Below are positions 54,079 to 57,813 of a stretch of 57,813 nt of DNA, piece after piece. The notes under the pieces are model-generated. The model was not told the origin of the DNA. It ran no database searches and worked only from the letters and a program-made list of their open reading frames with translations. The translations under genes and the position numbers were made by a program. Source of the stretch: Flavobacteriales bacterium (GTDB lineage: Bacteria > Bacteroidota > Bacteroidia > Flavobacteriales_D > Crocinitomicaceae); NCBI GenBank assembly GCA_015665275.1, contig JADFAL010000044.1, positions 1 through 57,813 of the forward strand. The letters are read 5' to 3'. Position 1 is the first letter of the stretch, and each line of letters begins with the position of its first letter.

Positions 54079-54534
54079 GTGGATACATTAAGTTACAAAA
54101 CCGTTTCCGCTAACAAGGAAACCGCTGATAAAAAGTGGTTCGTAGTGGATGCTGAAGGCCAACCTCTTGGTCGTTTGGCAAGTAAGGTGGCGAAGGTTAT
54201 TCGTGGGAAACACAAACCAAACTTCACACCGCATGCTGACTGTGGCGACAACGTTATCGTTATCAACGCAGAAAAAGTTGCCTTTTCAGGTACAAAACTC
54301 GTTGACAAGGAATACATCCGTTACACTGGATACCCAGGTGGACAACGTTCGTTGACAGCAGAAGAGATGTTGAAAAAACATCCAGAAAGATTAGTCGAAA
54401 AAGCAGTTAAGGGAATGCTTCCTAAAAACAAGCTTGGACGTCAGTTATTTACGAACCTTAAAGTTTACGTAGGTACTGAGCACAATCAAGAAGCTCAGAA
54501 ACCAGAAGTACTAAACTTAGATACATTCAAATAA
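54079..54534 (+). CDS. rplM: Large ribosomal subunit protein uL13
   Basis: 151 residues starting with GTG at 54079, giving (M)DTLSYKTVSANKE, the usual Bacteroidota uL13 N-terminus; the longer frame from 54004 starts inside the promoter. The motifs WFVVDAEGQPLGRLAS, NVIVINAEKV and AVKGMLPKNKLGR are typical. The protein joins the 50S subunit early in assembly. rpsI follows by 4 bases. Confidence 0.97.
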   Translation: MDTLSYKTVSANKETADKKWFVVDAEGQPLGRLASKVAKVIRGKHKPNFTPHADCGDNVIVINAEKVAFSGTKLVDKEYIRYTGYPGGQRSLTAEEMLKKHPERLVEKAVKGMLPKNKLGRQLFTNLKVYVGTEHNQEAQKPEVLNLDTFK

Positions 54535-54538
54535 CATC

Positions 54539-54925
54539 ATGGAAGTAATTAACACACTAGGAAGAAGAAAAACATCCGTTGCCCGTGTATACCTTACAAA
54601 AGGTAAAGGGAACGTGACTGTAAATAAGCGTGACTACAAGGAATTTTTTCCTGTAGCCGTACTTCAATCAAAAATCGTTCAGCCATTCGCATTGACAGAT
54701 ACAGTTGATCAGTACGATGTAAAAGTGAACGTTTCAGGTGGAGGGATCAACGGACAAGTTGAGGCCATCCGTTTGGGAATCTCTCGCGCACTAGTAGAAC
54801 TAAACGCAGAATTCAAACCAATGTTGAAAGAAGAAGGATTAATGACACGTGATCCACGTATGGTCGAGCGTAAAAAGCCAGGTCAGCCGAAAGCACGTAA
54901 GAAATTCCAATTCTCGAAACGTTAA
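54539..54925 (+). CDS. rpsI: Small ribosomal subunit protein uS9
   Basis: 128 residues with GRRKTSVARVYL at the start, VSGGGINGQVEAIRLGISRAL in the middle and the conserved basic tail ending KKFQFSKR, which reaches the P site. It pairs with rplM as in most bacteria, 4 bases apart. Confidence 0.98.
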   Translation: MEVINTLGRRKTSVARVYLTKGKGNVTVNKRDYKEFFPVAVLQSKIVQPFALTDTVDQYDVKVNVSGGGINGQVEAIRLGISRALVELNAEFKPMLKEEGLMTRDPRMVERKKPGQPKARKKFQFSKR

Positions 54926-55090
54926 TATTCCTGCGCTGTATTTATGGCGCAAGAGTTACAATTTTTGGCGGTTGTTTAGTATCCAAGCCTTGAGCACCAC
55001 CCCGAGAACTCGGAAGGCCCTCAAAAGCTGATGCGACTATAGCCTGCCTGTCGGCAGACAGGGAACGTAAACAATTTTAAAAAGAAGAAA
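54926..55090 (+). promoter_or_regulatory. Structured leader upstream of rpsB
   Basis: A 165-base gap between rpsI and rpsB holds several pairings: TTGAG (54989-54994 region) with CTCAA near 55020, an inner CCGA-GAAC-TCGG hairpin (55002-55013), and CCTGCCTG/CAGACAGG at 55043-55062 with a TCGG tetraloop. No clear TAnnTTTG box is present, so it may be a transcribed intergenic leader. It could be a regulatory leader for S2, but this is inference. Confidence 0.4.
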
Positions 55091-56044
55091 ATGTCAAAGG
55101 TAAAATTTGAAGATTTATTAGAAGCAGGTGTTCACTTCGGACACATGAAAAGAAAATGGAACCCGGCAATGGCGCCATACATCTTCGAGGAGAAGAAAGG
55201 TATTCACATTATCGATCTAAATAAGACAATTGCACACCTCGATCAATCGGCGGCTGCTTTGAAGCAAATTGCAAAGTCGGGTAAAAAGATTCTTTTCGTT
55301 GCTACAAAAAAACAAGCGAAAGATATTATCACTGAACGTGTAAAGGAAATTAACATGCCATATGTAACTGAACGTTGGTCAGGGGGTATGTTGACAAACT
55401 TCCAAACTACGCGTCGTTCCATTCGTAAAATGACGTCTATTGACAAAATGCAAACGGACGGAACGTGGGAAACATTGAACAAGCGTGAGCGTTTGTTTAA
55501 AACACGTCAGCGTGAGAAGTTGGACAAAAACTTTGGATCTATTGCAGACATGACGCGTCAGCCTGCGGCAATCTTCATCGTAGATATCGTTAAAGAACAC
55601 ATCGCATTGAAAGAAGCGAAGCGTTTGAACATTCCGGTATTCGCTATCGTAGATACAAACTCTAACCCGAAATTGGTTGATTTCCCAATTCCAGGTAATG
55701 ATGACGCAACAAAATCTATCTCTATCATCATGGATGCAATCTGTGGTGCAGTAAAAGAAGGATTGACTGAGCGTAAGAATGCGAAAGATGCTCCGGCACC
55801 TAAGGAAGCAGCTTCAGCTAAAGAAGCGGCTCCAAAAGCAGAAGCGGCTCCTGCAAAGGAAGAAGCAGCTCCAGCGAAAGAGGAGGCTCCAGTTGAAGCG
55901 CCAAAGGCAGAAGCACCAGCAACGGAAGAAGTAAAAGAAGAAGCGGCTCCAGAAGCGAAAGCAGAGGAAGCAGCACCGGCTACTGAGGAATTTGCAGCAG
56001 AAGCAGCTACAGAAGAAGGATCTTCAGAGGAAAAAGAAGCATAA
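55091..56044 (+). CDS. rpsB: Small ribosomal subunit protein uS2 with Ala/Glu-rich tail
   Basis: 317 residues. The first 230 are a normal uS2: EDLLEAGVHFGHMKRKWNP, IHIIDLNKTI, RWSGGMLTNFQTT, ADMTRQPAAIFIVD and VDTNSNPKLVDFPIPGNDDA. About 85 extra residues follow, nearly all Ala, Glu, Lys and Pro, built from short PAKEEA-like units. Such tails are found in some Bacteroidota S2 proteins; the role is unknown. tsf follows after 28 bases. Confidence 0.97.
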   Translation: MSKVKFEDLLEAGVHFGHMKRKWNPAMAPYIFEEKKGIHIIDLNKTIAHLDQSAAALKQIAKSGKKILFVATKKQAKDIITERVKEINMPYVTERWSGGMLTNFQTTRRSIRKMTSIDKMQTDGTWETLNKRERLFKTRQREKLDKNFGSIADMTRQPAAIFIVDIVKEHIALKEAKRLNIPVFAIVDTNSNPKLVDFPIPGNDDATKSISIIMDAICGAVKEGLTERKNAKDAPAPKEAASAKEAAPKAEAAPAKEEAAPAKEEAPVEAPKAEAPATEEVKEEAAPEAKAEEAAPATEEFAAEAATEEGSSEEKEA

Positions 56045-56072
56045 TTATTTACACCACTTAAAAGTTTATTCC

Positions 56073-56903
56073 ATGGCAATTACAGCTGCAGATGTAAACA
56101 AACTAAGAAAAATGACAGGAGCAGGCATGATGGACTGCAAAAAGGCTCTTGTTGAAACAGACGGCGATTTCGACGCGGCAGTTGACGTGCTTCGTAAGAA
56201 AGGTCAAAAAGTTGCTGCTAAGCGCGGTGATAACGAAACAACAGAAGGATTGATTTTCGCAGAAACTACGGAAGATGGAAAATCAGGAATCGTTTTCGCG
56301 TTGAGTTGTGAAACTGACTTCGTAGCGAAGAACTCTGATTTCAATGCATTCGTTCGCTCTTTGGTAGACGTAGCAATGAAAAACATGCCTTCTACGAAAG
56401 ATGAGTTGATGGCGTTGAGTTACGACGATAAATTGACTGTTGAAGAGAAAATTACTGAGCAAGTCGGTGTTGTTGGAGAGAAATTAGTTATCTCTGGATA
56501 CGATGTTATCAAAGCAGATCACGTTGTTGGATACAATCACCCAGGAAACCAGTTGGCTTCATTGGTAGGATTGAACAAGGCTTCTGAGACTGCTGCTGAT
56601 GCAGGTAAGCAAGTAGCAATGCAGGTAGCTGCAATGGCTCCAATCGCTTTGAACAAAGATGCAGTAGACGAAGCAACTATCGCTCGTGAGTTAGAAGTAG
56701 GTCGTGATTTGGCTATCCAAGAAGGAAAACCAGTTGAAATGGCAGACAAAATCGCTCAAGGGCGTTTGGGTAAATTCTTCAAAGAAAACACTTTGTTGAG
56801 CCAGTCATTCGTTCGTGATAACAAAATTACTGTTGAGCAATTCTTGAAGAATTCAGAAGATGGATTGACAGTAACAGACTTCAAACGTCTCGCAATGTCT
56901 TAA
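56073..56903 (+). CDS. tsf: Elongation factor Ts
   Basis: 277 residues from the start at 56073 (MAITAADVNKLRKMTGAGM); an upstream in-frame start at 55992 lies in the rpsB coding region. The UBA-like N-terminus with GAGMMDCKKAL and the core motif ETDFVAKNSDF are clear. It regenerates EF-Tu-GTP. It is the last gene of the ribosomal cluster and is followed by a terminator. Confidence 0.97.
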   Translation: MAITAADVNKLRKMTGAGMMDCKKALVETDGDFDAAVDVLRKKGQKVAAKRGDNETTEGLIFAETTEDGKSGIVFALSCETDFVAKNSDFNAFVRSLVDVAMKNMPSTKDELMALSYDDKLTVEEKITEQVGVVGEKLVISGYDVIKADHVVGYNHPGNQLASLVGLNKASETAADAGKQVAMQVAAMAPIALNKDAVDEATIARELEVGRDLAIQEGKPVEMADKIAQGRLGKFFKENTLLSQSFVRDNKITVEQFLKNSEDGLTVTDFKRLAMS

Positions 56904-56923
56904 TAAGACATTCAGTCATATTT

Positions 56924-56957
56924 AAAACCCTGACCTCGAGAGAGCGTCAGGGTTTTT
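56924..56957 (+). terminator. Terminator after tsf
   Basis: Arms AAAACCCTGAC and GTCAGGGTTTT around an 11-base loop, followed by further T residues, 20 bases after the tsf stop codon. It resembles the terminator at 15787-15822 in stem sequence. Confidence 0.93.
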
Positions 56958-57047
56958 TGTTTCATGAGGTGTGGGCAATCATTTCCTTCAACCATTCGCC
57001 AGCCTAGAACGTCTAGATGGTTAGATTTTAATGATAAATTGGATTCA

Positions 57048-57413
57048 GTGAAAACGATCGCCTTTATATCGATGCTCTGTTTTGTTCTCGTAGCTTGCAA
57101 GAAAGATGAACTTGTTGGGGACTACGAAATCCTTCAAGGGAAATGGGAGTGGATAGGAACTACCAAGGAGAAGACCTCTCCCTATTGTCCTGATAGTATA
57201 TTTTGGATTTCTGCCGCAAATCACAATCACGCTTATCACATCGAATTTGAAAAGCGTGGTAAAGTTTCCATTTGTAGGAATGACACGGAAGTTCGTTGGT
57301 ACAATACTAATGTCGATCGCCATCTAATGTCAAAGGATAAATATGTCTTGAACGAAGAGTACTTTCGCATCAGTCTTAGCTATAACGAAACCAAGATTAA
57401 AAATGAGTGTTGA
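57048..57413 (+). CDS. Lipoprotein with lipocalin-like start
   Basis: 121 residues if translation starts at GTG 57048 (MKTIAFISMLCFVLVAC). This gives a proper lipobox (VLVAC, then KKD). The longer frame from 56964 has no signal. After the cysteine, DYEILQGKWEWIG resembles the start of lipocalin-like Bacteroidota lipoproteins. The C-terminus stops abruptly at KIKNEC. Function unknown. Confidence 0.65.
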   Translation: MKTIAFISMLCFVLVACKKDELVGDYEILQGKWEWIGTTKEKTSPYCPDSIFWISAANHNHAYHIEFEKRGKVSICRNDTEVRWYNTNVDRHLMSKDKYVLNEEYFRISLSYNETKIKNEC

Positions 57414-57559
57414 TTTTGTTTAACGGTCAGTAAACCAGCAGGTAAGGGGTTTATTGCTCCTGAGCTTGACAATTGGGATTTAAAAATTGTGTTATGCGTA
57501 AATCGTGTGTGCATAATTAATAAGCTGTATTATTAATTGAATTCACCTATTTTTGCATC

Positions 57560-57813
57560 ATGAAAGAACTTATGATGGCACTATTGGTGCTTGCGCTAAT
57601 TGGCTGTGCACCAAGTCGATTTGTGGAGCCGCTGGAGAAAGATCAGTGGTCAGTTGGAGGAAGTGTTGGTGGACCTTTGGTTGGATTTAATGGAATTCCC
57701 ATTCCTGCACCTTTGTCTTCTATCGAAGCGGGATACGGTTTGGATTCTAACCTAACGGTGTTCACAGGACTCCATACCACATCACTTCTATTTGGTACCG
57801 GACATATTGATCT
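57560..57813 (+). CDS. Lipoprotein, truncated by the window end
   Basis: The first 84 codons of a gene running off the window. MKELMMALLVLALIGC carries a lipobox (LIGC) and is followed by APSRFVEPLEKDQWSVGG. A second start two to five codons in is equally possible. The sequence SVGGSVGGPLVGFNG and ASIEAGYGLDSNL-like strands suggest a beta-barrel lipoprotein. A TATTTTTG box at 57548-57555 lies only 4 bases before the ATG. Confidence 0.7.
   Translation, partial: MKELMMALLVLALIGCAPSRFVEPLEKDQWSVGGSVGGPLVGFNGIPIPAPLSSIEAGYGLDSNLTVFTGLHTTSLLFGTGHID

Noticed and set aside
55558-56079. 173-codon minus-strand frame opposite rpsB
   Set aside because: It is antisense to the Ala/Glu-rich tail, giving a Ser/Ala-rich artefact.

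Overview
The window looks like a chromosomal segment of a marine or freshwater member of the Bacteroidota, most likely order Flavobacteriales (Crocinitomicaceae or Fluviicola-like; this placement is inference). Supporting signs are type IX secretion genes (porU and porV), two secreted proteins with C-terminal T9SS sorting domains, promoter boxes of the Bacteroidota type (TAnnTTTG with an upstream TTTG), a fused branched-chain 2-oxoacid dehydrogenase E1, rplM starting GTG-GAT-ACA-TTA, and many proteins with short signal peptides or lipoboxes. Composition is moderately AT-rich and even. I see no tRNA, rRNA, CRISPR array, integrase or IS transposase.

Layout. 1-3.1 kb (minus): EI24-type membrane protein, a TPR/PD40 secreted protein and truA. 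3.2-6.2 kb (plus): purB and a large secreted protein of unknown function. 6.2-9.2 kb (minus): a tight cluster of SRPBCC protein, lnt, an ECF sigma factor and a minimal zinc-binding anti-sigma factor, the last three overlapping by 4 bp each. 9.3-14.7 kb (minus): a membrane-anchored propeller-like protein, an OmpA-type outer-membrane protein with thrombospondin type-3 repeats, and rnhB upstream of them. 14.8-15.8 kb (plus): two small exported proteins, each followed by a clear terminator. 15.8-17.3 kb (minus): a GH72-like (fungal Gas1/Gel type) glucanosyltransferase gene with one in-frame TAG just after the catalytic nucleophile. 17.5-25.2 kb (minus): a beta-oxidation locus (MarR regulator, FadB-like fusion, thiolase, acyl-CoA dehydrogenase) into which a four-helix-bundle gene with flanking repeats and a DbpA-type helicase have been inserted. 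Two matching palindromes, upstream of the MarR gene and of the dehydrogenase gene, suggest one shared operator.

25.3-30.9 kb: small exported and cytoplasmic proteins, a thioesterase, a DPP-IV-like S9 peptidase and a beta-helix lipoprotein. 31.0-34.3 kb (plus): fused branched-chain E1, a small membrane protein and a T9SS cargo protein. 34.3-37.6 kb (minus): an asparagine-synthetase-like protein lacking the glutaminase cysteine, a DoxX-like membrane protein and a small exported protein. 37.8-39.9 kb (plus): an LpxD-like acyltransferase joined to a GAF-PP2C phosphatase. 39.9-46.4 kb (minus): an intergenic repeat block, then porU and porV. 46.6-52.0 kb (plus): pssA, purS, a coiled-coil membrane protein, an RRM protein, an enoyl-CoA hydratase, a GT-C-like membrane protein and a second T9SS cargo. 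52.0-53.9 kb (minus): a secreted MORN-variant repeat protein. 54.0-56.9 kb (plus): rplM-rpsI-rpsB-tsf with a structured leader before rpsB and a terminator after tsf. 56.9-57.8 kb: two lipoproteins, the last cut by the window edge.

The most unusual items are the interrupted GH72 gene, the shared MarR-type palindrome in the fatty-acid locus, the four-helix-bundle insertion, and the sigma/anti-sigma pair translationally linked to lnt. Most of the rest is ordinary housekeeping and envelope biology. No intergenic stretch exceeds 300 bases; the longest are 17258-17528, 39937-40162 and 53859-54078.
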